Below are positions 17,770-27,080 of a stretch of DNA of 54,284 nt, piece by piece (position 1 is the first letter of the stretch; the number at the start of each line of letters is the position of its first letter). A program made the position numbers and the translations under genes. The DNA is from JAYZQT01 sp964412235. GTDB lineage: Bacteria; Pseudomonadota; Alphaproteobacteria; MPNO01; UBA830. The stretch covers positions 1 through 54,284 of the forward strand of contig CAYPNT010000011.1 of the NCBI GenBank assembly GCA_964412235.1. The letters run 5' to 3'. Under the pieces are notes generated by a model. The model was given only the letters and a program-made list of their open reading frames with translations. It ran no database searches and had not been told where the DNA came from.

Positions 17770-18300
17770 ATGAGGCAGGGCTCAAATAATAAACGCATGA
17801 GAGGTCGGGGTAACGGCCGAAAGGGTGGAAACTCGCGTAATCAGTCATTTGAAAGTAATGGGCCTGAGGTAAAGGTGCGGGGCAACGCGCAACAAGTTGT
17901 TGAGAAGTACCTTGCATTAGCGCGTGATGCCTCGTCCACGGGTGATCATATAAATGCCGAGAGTTATTTTCAGTTTGCTGAGCATTATTATCGCGTAATG
18001 AACGCAAATGCCCCGAATGAACAACAGCGGCTTTCGCAGGGACCGGTCCCGGAACAAGAGAACGAGACCGCGGCAACTGTGGTTGTTTCTAATCCGGAAG
18101 AAAATTCCGATATGACGGACAGTGGGTCGGGTGAAAATGGTGGGAATGGTCGGTCTCGTCGTCGAAATAGCACCTATAATAAAAGAGAGAATGGCAGGGC
18201 GCAAAAAGTCGCTGATGCTTCGACAATTGATAAAGTCTCTGAAACGGTTTCTAGTGAAGAAACTGGAAAAGACGATAATAGTGATCCCGCGAGTGCTTGA
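17770..18300 (+). CDS. DUF4167 domain protein (possible RNA-binding)
   Basis: This is a conserved alphaproteobacterial protein of unknown function that usually follows prmC. The N-terminus is basic and Gly/Arg/Asn-rich (RMRGRGNGRKGGNSRNQSF), which suggests nucleic-acid binding. The conserved DUF4167 core then reads VKVRGNAQQVVEKYLALARDASSTGD, followed by SYFQFAEHYYRVMNA, the family signature. The C-terminal 100 residues are acidic and low-complexity with an RSRRRNS patch, as is normal for the family. A GAGG lies 4 bases before the ATG. An intrinsic terminator lies 90 bases downstream. Confidence 0.88.
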   Translation: MRQGSNNKRMRGRGNGRKGGNSRNQSFESNGPEVKVRGNAQQVVEKYLALARDASSTGDHINAESYFQFAEHYYRVMNANAPNEQQRLSQGPVPEQENETAATVVVSNPEENSDMTDSGSGENGGNGRSRRRNSTYNKRENGRAQKVADASTIDKVSETVSSEETGKDDNSDPASA

Positions 18301-18385
18301 TTTTTAGCCGAAACCCTAGCACGCGTTTATCCGCGAAACGACGATATCCCCATTGATTTGAGCGCCTGCAGTATGCTGATTGCAG

Positions 18386-18417
18386 ACCCTAGTTATTGGA
18401 GGCTGACTAGGGTTTTT
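18386..18417 (+). terminator. Rho-independent terminator after the DUF4167 gene
   Basis: An 8-bp stem (ACCCTAGT 18386-18393 with ACTAGGGT 18406-18413) is followed directly by TTTTT on the plus strand. It overlaps the last codons of the convergent M23 peptidase gene. It should end the prmC/DUF4167 transcript. Confidence 0.7.
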
Positions 18418-19772
18418 CCTTGGAGGTTAGAAACAACCGCATCTATGTTTATGCGGGCCGCTTGAAATTTAGAAAGCATAGTATTGGTCAGTTTTATACC
18501 AGAGGGCATCTTCACTGTGAGTGGGTTTACCTGTTTTGCTTTTGTGAGAATTTCATAGTGGAGATGGGGTCCCGTTGATCGCCCTGTGCTCCCCACGTAA
18601 CCAATAATTTGTCCTTGGGTAACGCGTGTTCCACGTGTAACACCTTTTTTAAAACCACTCATATGACCATATGCAGTGGTGTATTTTCCTGCGTGGCGAA
18701 TGCGAATGTATTTTCCATACGCCCCTTTGCGGCCACGATATACAATCACACCATCCCCTGCCGCAAAAATAGGCGTTCCTCGCGGTGCGGCAAAATCAAC
18801 ACCTCGATGAAACTTTGTAAAACCTAGTACAGGGTGTCGGCGTTTTCCAAAACGAGAAGAAAGCCGCGCACCGTCTATGGGGGTGCGTAAAAGCGGTCTT
18901 TTTGCACTACGCCCGTTTTGATCAAAATACTCAGTCCTACCCGGTCTTATTTTAAATCTGTACAGAGCCTTTGGTTGGCCTGAAAGCACAAGTTTAGCAA
19001 ATAGTATACCACCGTTCCGTGCTATCTGGCCTTCATCATCTATAAAGCGTTCGTAAGCCACTTCAAAGGCATCTTCCCTTTGAATTTCCCGCTGAAAATC
19101 AACGTCCCAACTATAAATTCGGATGAGTTCACTTAAAACGGCCGGCGGTACGTTTTTGTTCATTGCAGCCTTATATAAACTCGATTGGATGCTGCCTTTT
19201 GCAAACACCGTGTGGCGTGTAAGAAGCCGTTTGGTGTCAAAAACCCTGAATGTTGAATCCGCATCCTTGTGTATCGATATTTTCCGAACTGCCGTCGGGT
19301 CAAGCTGCAACTCCTTTAGCCTATTATCATGCGAAAAGACGAGGTTGATTTCGTTACCGATCTTCAGGTCGCGTGGATTATATACCGTGCGCAACGAATT
19401 TATGGCGCCAAGAACTTCTACCTTTGGAACGCCCGCGGCGAGCAAAATAGATGTAAGTGTATCTCCCTTGCGAACTTTAAGGTGTTGTTTCCTGTCTGAA
19501 TCAGCTTTGCTAGTATTAGGGTTTGGTGAAGCAGATGCTAATGTAACCGTGAGTTCACTTTTGTGTGCGCTCAATATATTCTGTGTTTCCTCAGAAACAT
19601 TTGACCCTTTTATCGAAGCTTTTAAGTCTTTTTTTGCAGGGGGATTATAAAGGGCATTTATAAATAGCCCCGTAACAAGAATTCCGAGCGCTAGATATAC
19701 CGGACCGCATCTTTCGCGTCCGATGTATGTACATCCTTCAAGGTCAGTGTTTAGTTTTGTTTCTTGTGACAC
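18393..19772 (-). CDS. M23-family peptidoglycan endopeptidase with LysM-like domain
   Basis: This envelope-associated metallopeptidase is expected to cut peptidoglycan cross-links. A short cytoplasmic N-terminus precedes one hydrophobic segment (about residues 26-42, YLALGILVTGLFINAL), so the protein is anchored with its bulk in the periplasm. A LysM/OapA-like domain follows (LKVRKGDTLTSILLAAGV, about 97-150). The M23 domain is near residues 305-405: SSRFGKRRHPVLG, FHRGVDFAAPRGTPIFAAGDGVI, YGHMS and GSTGRSTGPHLHYEI. These supply the HxxxD and HxH zinc ligands, so the enzyme should be active. It is convergent with DUF4167, next to which it also lies in related genomes. Confidence 0.9.
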   Translation of the reverse strand: MSQETKLNTDLEGCTYIGRERCGPVYLALGILVTGLFINALYNPPAKKDLKASIKGSNVSEETQNILSAHKSELTVTLASASPNPNTSKADSDRKQHLKVRKGDTLTSILLAAGVPKVEVLGAINSLRTVYNPRDLKIGNEINLVFSHDNRLKELQLDPTAVRKISIHKDADSTFRVFDTKRLLTRHTVFAKGSIQSSLYKAAMNKNVPPAVLSELIRIYSWDVDFQREIQREDAFEVAYERFIDDEGQIARNGGILFAKLVLSGQPKALYRFKIRPGRTEYFDQNGRSAKRPLLRTPIDGARLSSRFGKRRHPVLGFTKFHRGVDFAAPRGTPIFAAGDGVIVYRGRKGAYGKYIRIRHAGKYTTAYGHMSGFKKGVTRGTRVTQGQIIGYVGSTGRSTGPHLHYEILTKAKQVNPLTVKMPSGIKLTNTMLSKFQAARINIDAVVSNLQGKTLVSLQ

Positions 19773-20005
19773 TCTAATCTTCCAAAAAAGACTAATTCAG
19801 CGCAATTGTTACATTTAGCCGAACAGAACGGTTACGTCCACAAACACCTTGCTTCCCCATATATCACGGTGACAGAAGATAGCCTCGGGATTTTTTATCA
19901 GTGAGGTGTACTGCTATTCACCTACAAACCTGTCTTGATCGGTCCAATCGTTATATAAATAGGTTCTTTTACGGTATAAAATAACTTCTACGGTGGGAGA
20001 CATAG

Positions 20006-22084
20006 GTGTTTAGGTCGGTTGAGACCTTTTTAAAACCAAAAGCGATCGCGATCGTTGGTGCTTCTGAGACAAGTGGCGGTGGGTGGGCAAAAGGCTTGTT
20101 TGAAAACTTTGCTCATGAAGGGTTTCCTGCACAGGTTTATTTGATTAACCCCAGGCGCTCCGAACTATGGGGTCAAAAGGTTTACGCAAACTTTTCTTCG
20201 ATACCAGAAACAGTCGATTTGGGTATATTTATAATTCCAGCAGAAGCCGTGGCTGATGTCTTGACCGAAGCCGCTGATGCCGGGTTGAAAAACGCATTAA
20301 TTTTTGCCTCGCGCTTTGGTGAGGGTGGAGACGAGGCAGGATTAGCGAGAGCACAAATACTGAAAGACATTTGCATCCGTACTGGTCTACGTATTTCGGG
20401 GCCGAATTGTATGGGTGCTATTTCCCTACCCGAACGTCTCTTATTCTATCCTACGCCACGTGTCCGAGGTTTGCCAAAAGGTCCCGTGGGTGTTGTTTTT
20501 CAATCAGGTGGCACTTTTCAATTTTGGCTAGAACAAGGGGCCGCTCGAGGTCTGGGATACTCTTACGCGATATCTAGTGGGAACGAACTTGATTTGGATA
20601 TGGCCGATTATTTAAATTTTTTGGTCGAAGATGAAGATACCAAAGTAATTGTTTGTATGGCTGAGGGAGTGCGACGGCCTTACGCCCTTATGCAAGCCGC
20701 AAAGCGAGCGTTTGATGCAGGCAAGCCAGTGCTCATGCTAAAAGTAGGAAGAACTCCTGCCGGACAAGAGGCCGCTCGCAGCCATACGGGCGCGCTTGCG
20801 ACCGAAGAACACATTTTTACGGCGATGTGCCATAAATATGCCATTACGCTCGTTAACACACTTGATGATTTAATTGAGGTCTCACTGGTCTTAACAACCG
20901 GGCGACTTTCCAAAGGAAACCGTACTGCTTTTTTAGGGTACTCAGGTGGGGCTAAAGGGCTGTTTATGGACATCGCGCAGACGCACGGTTTGGACTTACC
21001 GGATTTTAGCCCTTCTACGAAAAGTAAACTCGGTGACTTGATTGATCAAGGTATGCATCCCAGCAACCCTCTCGACACAGGAGCAGGCCTCGCTAGACGT
21101 TTTGATCTGTTTTCCGAGATTTGTAAAATCGCTGCCGCCGATCCAAATATCGACATGGTGTCGGTCCAAGGTCAACTCCCATTATCCGCGGGAGATTCAG
21201 GGGATCCCAAACTGTTTCGCAACATAATGGAGGGTACCGAGAAGCCCGTCATAGCTCACAACCGCATGTCACAAAACGTCAATGCAACTGGTAGAGCGTT
21301 TCAGAAACAGGCGGGGGTACCTTTTCTACAACGACTGCCCCAGGTTGCTTATGCTTTATCAGCATTAGCGCGTTATAGTGGGCTTCGCAATCGCGGGATA
21401 GTGACCGAGGGTTCTTCCAGCTGCTTATACGAGCCGGGTGCCACAATAAATAAAGTACTCTCTGATAACGGAATTTCGAGTCCCACTCAGGCAGTTGTCA
21501 AGGATGTGAGTGAAGTGGGTAACGTGGCTGTGAAAGTCGGGTTCCCGGTTGCAGTTAAGGTTATTTTACCCCCGGCCCTGCATAAAACCGAGCTCGGAGG
21601 CGTAGAGCTAAATATTCAGTCTGCTGAGGCTGCTATTCAATCCGCAAATAGAATTAAGAAGAAAATTGGTACAGCAGCCCCTGATTTGATCATCTCGGGT
21701 TTTCAGATACAGAGAATGGTGTCGGGTTTGGAAGTAATTGTTGGGGTGAGGGACGACCCAAGATTTGGTCCGTTTTTTGTGTTGGGGTTAGGGGGTGTTC
21801 TTGTCGAAGCCGTTCGTGATGTGGCATTCCGATTATTACCTCTTACAATAGAAGATGTGAGGGACATGATAAACGAATTACGCGGCAATGTGCTTCTTGG
21901 GCAGTATAGAGGATCGCCGCCCCGTGACGTAGAGGCCCTAATCCAAGCAGCGATAAATTTATCGAATGTCTATCAAAGAATGCGTGGTGACATAACGGAT
22001 ATCGAAATCAATCCACTCATGGTTGGCGCTTCAGGTGAAGGGGTATGCGCAATAGATATTCGAACCATTGCTCGCCAAAAGTAA
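20006..22084 (+). CDS. ADP-forming acyl-CoA synthetase (acetate-CoA ligase family; FerA-like candidate)
   Basis: This single-chain, NDP-forming acyl-CoA ligase makes a thioester from an acid, CoA and ATP with ADP as product. Domain order is CoA-binding (residues about 5-110, with AIVGASE and GPNCMGAI), succinyl-CoA-synthetase-like flavodoxin folds, then a C-terminal ATP-grasp (about 470-690). His260 in EAARSHTGALA matches the phosphorylated histidine. The GTG at 20006 has GGGAGA 5 bases upstream. It is followed after 14 bases by an acyl-CoA dehydrogenase and then a hydroxycinnamoyl-CoA hydratase/lyase-like gene. Feruloyl-CoA synthetase FerA of sphingomonads belongs to this ligase family, so an aryl-propanoid or related acid is a plausible substrate, by context only. 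Confidence 0.85.
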   Translation: MFRSVETFLKPKAIAIVGASETSGGGWAKGLFENFAHEGFPAQVYLINPRRSELWGQKVYANFSSIPETVDLGIFIIPAEAVADVLTEAADAGLKNALIFASRFGEGGDEAGLARAQILKDICIRTGLRISGPNCMGAISLPERLLFYPTPRVRGLPKGPVGVVFQSGGTFQFWLEQGAARGLGYSYAISSGNELDLDMADYLNFLVEDEDTKVIVCMAEGVRRPYALMQAAKRAFDAGKPVLMLKVGRTPAGQEAARSHTGALATEEHIFTAMCHKYAITLVNTLDDLIEVSLVLTTGRLSKGNRTAFLGYSGGAKGLFMDIAQTHGLDLPDFSPSTKSKLGDLIDQGMHPSNPLDTGAGLARRFDLFSEICKIAAADPNIDMVSVQGQLPLSAGDSGDPKLFRNIMEGTEKPVIAHNRMSQNVNATGRAFQKQAGVPFLQRLPQVAYALSALARYSGLRNRGIVTEGSSSCLYEPGATINKVLSDNGISSPTQAVVKDVSEVGNVAVKVGFPVAVKVILPPALHKTELGGVELNIQSAEAAIQSANRIKKKIGTAAPDLIISGFQIQRMVSGLEVIVGVRDDPRFGPFFVLGLGGVLVEAVRDVAFRLLPLTIEDVRDMINELRGNVLLGQYRGSPPRDVEALIQAAINLSNVYQRMRGDITDIEINPLMVGASGEGVCAIDIRTIARQK

Positions 22085-22098
22085 TAAGAAAGAATGTT

Positions 22099-23256
22099 AT
22101 GGATTATCAGTTGCCGGAAGAACTCCGAATTTTAAAGGAAACGGTGCGGCGGTTTGTAGACCGAGAGTTAATACCGATCGAACGGGATACAATGGACGGT
22201 GCGAAGTTGAAGCCGGAAATACAACAAAATCTAGAGGAAAAGGCGAAAGAGGTCGGGCTCTGGTTTTATGATGTTCCAAAAGAATATGGGGGACAAGGAC
22301 TAGGTTTGTTGGCTCGTTCTGTGGTCTGGGCAGAACTCGCGCGCACTATCGCTTTGCCATCACGCAATGTAAATATTTTTGGCCCTATTGTGAGTCCCAT
22401 ACTCTATTACTTGAATGAAGAGCAGAAGGATCAATATTTGTACCCAGTTTTAAAAGGCAAATTGCGGCACTGTTTTGCGCAAACGGAACCAGATGCAGGT
22501 GGCGACCCTGGAGGAATGAGGACCACGGCAGTGCGCTGTGGGGAGGAGTATGTCATCAACGGAATTAAGCGGTTTATTACCGGAGCCGGAGAAGCGGATT
22601 TCGTACAAGTGATAGCGGCTACCGACAAGGGAAAGGGCTCCCGAGGGGGCATATCGGCTTTTCTGGTCGACATGAAGGCAGCTGGTGTTAAGCTCTTGCG
22701 CCAGCAAGAAACGATGATGCATGATCGACCTTGGGAGATCGGGTTTGAGGACGTCCGCGTTCCCATCCAAAACAGGATTGGAGAAGAGGGTGATGGGTTT
22801 AAGTTTGCTCAAAATTGGATTAGTTCGGGTCGTATTCGCCACGGTGCACGTGGAATTGGTGTTATCGAGAGGTGTTTGGAACTTGGTGCTACCTATGCGC
22901 AACAACGTGAAACGTTTGGACACAAACTTTCGGAGAGGCAATCTATCCAATGGATGTTGGTTGACTCCTATGCTGACCTGAACATGCTCCGGTTAATGGT
23001 TCAGACAGCTGCTGCGAAACATGACGCGGGAAAGGATATTCGTTACGACGCATACATGATAAAATACCTTGGTGATACTAAGTCGTTTGCCGCCACAGAT
23101 AATTGTATGCAAATACACGGTGGATTGGGATTGACAACTGACCTCCCCATAGAACGTATGTGGCGAGATCAGAGAAGTTTCATAATTACTGAGGGGCCTA
23201 CAGAGATCCTTAAGATGGCCCTCGCTCGACATGTTTTACGCCAGTATGGAAATTGA
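22099..23256 (+). CDS. Acyl-CoA dehydrogenase
   Basis: This FAD enzyme is expected to introduce an alpha-beta double bond into an acyl-CoA. The fold is evident: N-terminal helices (LPEELRILKETVRRFVDRELIPIE), a substrate/flavin segment CFAQTEPDAGGDPGGMRTTAVRCGEEYVINGIKRFITGA (abridged here to its start and end in practice), and DNCMQIHGGLGLT with PIERMWRDQR near the C-terminus. The catalytic-Glu region is EGPTEILKMALARHVL. I place the start at the ATG 22099 (MDYQLPEEL), after the ligase stop; an upstream in-frame ATG at 22045 would lie inside the ligase gene and add an unlikely N-terminus. It is probably cotranscribed with the ligase. Confidence 0.88.
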   Translation: MDYQLPEELRILKETVRRFVDRELIPIERDTMDGAKLKPEIQQNLEEKAKEVGLWFYDVPKEYGGQGLGLLARSVVWAELARTIALPSRNVNIFGPIVSPILYYLNEEQKDQYLYPVLKGKLRHCFAQTEPDAGGDPGGMRTTAVRCGEEYVINGIKRFITGAGEADFVQVIAATDKGKGSRGGISAFLVDMKAAGVKLLRQQETMMHDRPWEIGFEDVRVPIQNRIGEEGDGFKFAQNWISSGRIRHGARGIGVIERCLELGATYAQQRETFGHKLSERQSIQWMLVDSYADLNMLRLMVQTAAAKHDAGKDIRYDAYMIKYLGDTKSFAATDNCMQIHGGLGLTTDLPIERMWRDQRSFIITEGPTEILKMALARHVLRQYGN

Positions 23257-23270
23257 ATGTCTTTCAACTT

Positions 23271-23289
23271 AAAGGGCCCCGCCTTTTAT
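23271..23289 (+). terminator. Weak terminator-like stem-loop
   Basis: AAAGG (23271-23275) and CCTTT (23282-23286) can pair around GCCCCG, followed by TATTTCTT. The stem is only 5 bp, so termination between the acyl-CoA dehydrogenase and the next gene is uncertain. Confidence 0.25.
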
Positions 23290-23376
23290 TTCTTAATTTC
23301 ACCTGCAATTTACGACTGATCATTTTTTCCGTAGGGTATCTTTCTCGATAGCCATAGTACAGTATAGGGGGAACAA

Positions 23377-24216
23377 ATGTTTGATCATTTTGAATGTGTC
23401 AAAGTAGAAATGATGGACGGACTAGCTTGGGTTCAAATGAATCGGCCAGAAAAACGTAACGCGATGAACCCACAACTTCATGATGAGATGGAAGAGGCCT
23501 TGACACACCTAGAAGTTGATCCTGACTGCAAAGTTGTGGTTATTCGAGGCGCTGGGGGGAATTTTTCTGCCGGCCAGGATTTGAAGATGTTTTTTCGCGA
23601 AAATGAGAATAACCCACTCGGCCGTAAGACGTCGCAAAGGGCTGCTAATCGTTGGAGGTGGGAGCTACTCTACAATTATGACAAGCCGACTATTGCAATG
23701 GTCGAAGGTTACTGCGTTGGTGGCGCTTTTATGCAGTTACTCGCAACGGATTTTGCACTTGCTGCGGTCGATGCGACGTTTTCTTTGTCTGAAGTTAACT
23801 GGGGGATTCTCCCTGGGGCGCTAGTCAGCAAGGTGGTCGCCGATTCCGTCTTGCCACGCCACGCCCTCTACTATTGTTGTCTTGGTGAACCCTTTGATGG
23901 AAACGAGGCTGCGAGAATCGGAATGATTAATTTTGCGGTGCCGAGCGATCAACTTGAAGCTGAGGTGGAAAAACTAGCGGAAAAGCTGATGTCCAAAAGC
24001 CCTCGGGTGCTGCGTGCGACTAAACAAGCTGTGCGTAACGTTAAGACAATGGATTTCTGGCAGTCCTATGACTACCTCGCCGAAAAGGGAGCTGCTATCA
24101 AGGTGGGGGATCAAGAAGACTCGTACAATACGGGGCTTCGGCAATTCTTGGATGAAAAAAGTTATAAACCCACCTTCCAGGCTTTTAAGTTGGGCACGCT
24201 CATCGAAAAAAAATGA
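23377..24216 (+). CDS. Crotonase-fold enzyme similar to p-hydroxycinnamoyl-CoA hydratase/lyase
   Basis: The protein aligns by eye along its whole length with hydroxycinnamoyl-CoA hydratase/lyase (HCHL), which turns feruloyl-CoA into vanillin and acetyl-CoA. Shared landmarks are RPEKRNAM, AGQDLKMFFRE, RWRWELLYNYDKPTIAMVEG, FSLSEVNWGILPGALVSK and the tail QFLDEKSYKPTFQAF. Glu139 sits where the HCHL catalytic Glu143 lies. However, the two tyrosines that I remember contacting the 4-hydroxyl in the Pseudomonas enzyme (Tyr75, Tyr239) align with Phe72 and Ala235 here. A different, perhaps non-phenolic, substrate is therefore likely. The ligase and dehydrogenase just upstream could supply an enoyl-CoA. 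Plain enoyl-CoA hydratase activity is the alternative. Confidence 0.8.
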   Translation: MFDHFECVKVEMMDGLAWVQMNRPEKRNAMNPQLHDEMEEALTHLEVDPDCKVVVIRGAGGNFSAGQDLKMFFRENENNPLGRKTSQRAANRWRWELLYNYDKPTIAMVEGYCVGGAFMQLLATDFALAAVDATFSLSEVNWGILPGALVSKVVADSVLPRHALYYCCLGEPFDGNEAARIGMINFAVPSDQLEAEVEKLAEKLMSKSPRVLRATKQAVRNVKTMDFWQSYDYLAEKGAAIKVGDQEDSYNTGLRQFLDEKSYKPTFQAFKLGTLIEKK

Positions 24217-24274
24217 GGCGAAAGTATAGAATTAGGGACCTGAAGGTTCTCAGAATAACTGTGGTTAAATTTAT

Positions 24275-25369
24275 CTACTGAACTCTTCCGCGTGCCTCTA
24301 TGGGCCAGACATCTATCACGGTCTCGTCGCGTACTACCATGTATTGGTCGTAAAGGTTGACAGTTGTATCGCAGTGGCTAGGAATTAGACGAAGTTTATC
24401 TTCGACTTCCCAAGGAACGCCTCCGCCGCCTGTCATTGTAAGTATACCATGTTCATCGCCTCCAAACGCATAGTTTTGGCCCACGCCGTTTTCTATGATT
24501 GGGGGTCCGTGATCGCTACTAGCAGCCTTTAGACCTGCATCAAGTACGACCCGGTCTGGAGCCGGTTTTGATACTACAGTGGTCAATATATAAAGTGCTT
24601 GTTCAAAGGGTGGAGTATCTACGCCCGGCCAGTTGATCCCTCTGTATTGGGAGTCCATAAATACGTACGATCCTGCTTGGATTTCAGTTAATAGCCCGTG
24701 ATCCGCGTCGAAAGGCAAGGTACCCGTGCCACCGCCAGTTCGTATATTTACGGTCAGTCCTTTTTTTTCAACCTCGCAAATTGCCTGACTCAATTTGTTC
24801 AGTCCTTCAATTGTCTCGATTTGGCGCTCATCGACATCTACGAGCATCTGGATTTTTCCTTGATATCCCTGCAATCCAGAAAAATTTAGCCACGGGTGGT
24901 TATCAATCATTGATGCAAGAATTGCGGCTTCTGGCCCCGGAGGAACCCCACAACGTCCCTGCCCCACGTCAACTTCAACGAAAACGTCTAATTTTAAACC
25001 GGAAAGTTGTGCAATTCTTCCTAGCATTTCTATGTTATTTTTATTATCAGCGACCACGGAGATCGCGGCTTGGTTGCGCGCCGTCATTAGGCGTCCAATC
25101 TTACTTTCTCCTACGACGGGTGTGGTAATCAAGATATTATCTATTTCATTAGCTGCCATAACTTCTGCTTCACCCAACTTTGCGCAGCAGACCCCAATCG
25201 CTCCGGCCTCTATCTGCATACGCGCTATGGTTGTCGATTTATGAGTTTTGGTGTGGGGGCGGTAGTGAATACCTGTCGCTTCCGTCATTTTGGCAAGGGT
25301 TCGAAGATTGCGTTCAAGAGCGTCTGAATCGATTAAAAGTACTGGGGTGTCTAGTTCATCAACCCTCAT
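24275..25369 (-). CDS. D-threonine aldolase / D-serine dehydratase-like PLP enzyme
   Basis: This is a fold-type III (alanine-racemase-like) PLP enzyme. The group cleaves D-beta-hydroxyamino acids (D-threonine, D-3-hydroxyaspartate) or dehydrates D-serine. Lys41 in YRPHTKTHKS is the PLP lysine. The metal ligands at the C-terminal end are His332 and Cys333's neighbourhood (SHCDTTVNLYDQY). GVCCAKLGEAEVMA and RTGGGTGTLPFD are other family markers. The start ATG overlaps the stop of the upstream amidohydrolase gene by 4 bases (ATGA), showing translational coupling. It is the last gene of a three-gene leftward operon. The precise substrate is not evident. Confidence 0.85.
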   Translation of the reverse strand: MRVDELDTPVLLIDSDALERNLRTLAKMTEATGIHYRPHTKTHKSTTIARMQIEAGAIGVCCAKLGEAEVMAANEIDNILITTPVVGESKIGRLMTARNQAAISVVADNKNNIEMLGRIAQLSGLKLDVFVEVDVGQGRCGVPPGPEAAILASMIDNHPWLNFSGLQGYQGKIQMLVDVDERQIETIEGLNKLSQAICEVEKKGLTVNIRTGGGTGTLPFDADHGLLTEIQAGSYVFMDSQYRGINWPGVDTPPFEQALYILTTVVSKPAPDRVVLDAGLKAASSDHGPPIIENGVGQNYAFGGDEHGILTMTGGGGVPWEVEDKLRLIPSHCDTTVNLYDQYMVVRDETVIDVWPIEARGRVQ

Positions 25370-27051
25370 AATGCTTTCTCCTCTTGGTATACTATGTTAC
25401 CATCAACGACCGTTATAACGGCCACTATGTCCTTGATGCTTTCTTCCGAGCAAGTGAGTGGGTCGTCGGATAAAACGACTATGTCCGCGAGCTTTCCTTC
25501 CTCAATCGAACCCTTTTTATCTTCTTCAAAAGTCAGGTATGCGCCCCCTAACGTAGCACAGCGCAACGCCTCTTCGCGGGTAATGGCTTGATTGGGCGCA
25601 ATTCGATCCTCCGAAAACATGTTCCACCGAGATACTACATGCCATATCGGATAAAACAGTGTTGTAGGGACGTTGTCGGTCGCCAACCCGATGTTTACGC
25701 CAGCATCCAGAAGTCGACGAAGCGGTACGATGTCGTCTAATCGGTCAGCTGGCATGTTAGCACGAGAAATATGTCCGTGTTTGTAGATATAACGATTGGT
25801 ATGGGTGGTCATTACGACCCCCAGGTCCGCTGCTTTCTTAATCTGATTTTCATCAAGTATATCGAGGTGGCCGATTATCCAGCGCATATCCGCGATTGGT
25901 ACTGTACGGTTAACGGTTTCGAAAAGGTCTAAAAACCCGGCTCCAATTACTGCTATACGGATATTATTTCGGGCCGCTTCTGTCATAAATTCGACCATAC
26001 GGTCTTTCGGTACCCCCGTGTCGTAATTAAATCCCGACCAACCTGTATATGGTGCACTGGTCGCACGAAAAATTGCATCCACGTCTGGTCCAAAATCCGT
26101 AAACATACCGCCCACACGGACCCAATCATCTCCTAAACCACCGTGTCCCAACCAAGTTGTCCAATTTTTGAGAATCCCGGGGTAATCTATATCAGGAGCG
26201 GCTCCCCAGGGTGGACTATATATTAGGTGGGTCCTCACTGTTGCTAGGTTGTCTGCATGGACAGCCTGGTAGGCGTTGATTAGTTCCTGAGCGGCGCCAT
26301 GCTCTTCTAGTACACTCGTTGTACCAGAGGCATTATATGTTCGCATTGCATTTTTCAGACCTAATATGCGGTCCTGATGAGTAAAGCGGGTCGCCATGTG
26401 AAAATAACCTAGTTCCGCTATGGGCATGTAGTGCTGCTCACGGATTAGACCAGTTAGTTCGCCAGCACTATCTTTTTCGAATTCGATCGTCGGAGTTTGG
26501 GGTATTGTATCTCTGTTTATGTTGGCGAGCATTAATGCTTGAGAATTTACTACGGATTCCAATGGGAGTGTGTGGCGCCAAAATCCCCATATTGGGCGAA
26601 TGTAGACTGGGTTTTCTGGTGCGACTTCGTCAAGCTCGTATCGAGTTGGAAAACGGTTTTCAGAGAGGCATCCAGGTACGTTCCAGTAATAAGGTGGATC
26701 GCCAATTGGCATAGTGACAATCCATTCTCCTGGCGACGCGCCAAGAGCTATTTTTTCAATTTTATCCAGCACGCCTTGCACGGATTTGCATCCCTCCAGC
26801 GACGGAAATACATTTTTCAGCCCCTCCCTGTCCATGTGAGCATGTCCGTCGAACAATCCGGGGATGACTGTTCGGCCGCCAACATTTATTTTTTGTGTAT
26901 TGGGGGCCTGAAGGTTTGATATATCAGCCGTTGAACCCACAGCTATAATTCTTTTCCCCTTGATTGCGAGAGCCTCCACAACACTATTTTTGGGATCTAT
27001 CGTTAGAACTTTTCCATTGACGATGATGAGGTCTGGGTGGAGGTCCGCCAT
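25366..27051 (-). CDS. Amidohydrolase, YtcJ-like (Amidohydro_3 family)
   Basis: This is a metal-dependent hydrolase of the amidohydrolase superfamily, probably cytoplasmic since no signal peptide is visible. It begins with the usual beta-sandwich strand DLIIVNGKVLTIDPKNSVVEALAIKGKRIIAVG. The first metal-binding motif is FDGHAHMDREG (His70, His72), and the late aspartate lies in GLATDNVP. The C-terminus returns to the sandwich with EEGKLADIVVLSDDPL. The 561-residue length fits the YtcJ group, whose members hydrolyse amides, lactams or carbamates. It is 29 bases downstream of the gamma-glutamyltransferase-like gene and overlaps the aldolase gene, so the three probably act on one class of amino-acid derivative. 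Confidence 0.85.
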   Translation of the reverse strand: MADLHPDLIIVNGKVLTIDPKNSVVEALAIKGKRIIAVGSTADISNLQAPNTQKINVGGRTVIPGLFDGHAHMDREGLKNVFPSLEGCKSVQGVLDKIEKIALGASPGEWIVTMPIGDPPYYWNVPGCLSENRFPTRYELDEVAPENPVYIRPIWGFWRHTLPLESVVNSQALMLANINRDTIPQTPTIEFEKDSAGELTGLIREQHYMPIAELGYFHMATRFTHQDRILGLKNAMRTYNASGTTSVLEEHGAAQELINAYQAVHADNLATVRTHLIYSPPWGAAPDIDYPGILKNWTTWLGHGGLGDDWVRVGGMFTDFGPDVDAIFRATSAPYTGWSGFNYDTGVPKDRMVEFMTEAARNNIRIAVIGAGFLDLFETVNRTVPIADMRWIIGHLDILDENQIKKAADLGVVMTTHTNRYIYKHGHISRANMPADRLDDIVPLRRLLDAGVNIGLATDNVPTTLFYPIWHVVSRWNMFSEDRIAPNQAITREEALRCATLGGAYLTFEEDKKGSIEEGKLADIVVLSDDPLTCSEESIKDIVAVITVVDGNIVYQEEKAL

Positions 27052-27080
27052 CGGTGCTTCCCCTTATTTCTGTCTTTACT

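Noticed and set aside
17606..18076. Antisense reading frame over DUF4167 and the hairpin
   Set aside because: It is opposite a well-recognised gene and has an unusual composition with no family features.
23377..24216. Confident naming as feruloyl-CoA hydratase/lyase (vanillin-forming)
   Set aside because: Two residues that hold the phenol group seem to be replaced, so only HCHL-like is justified.
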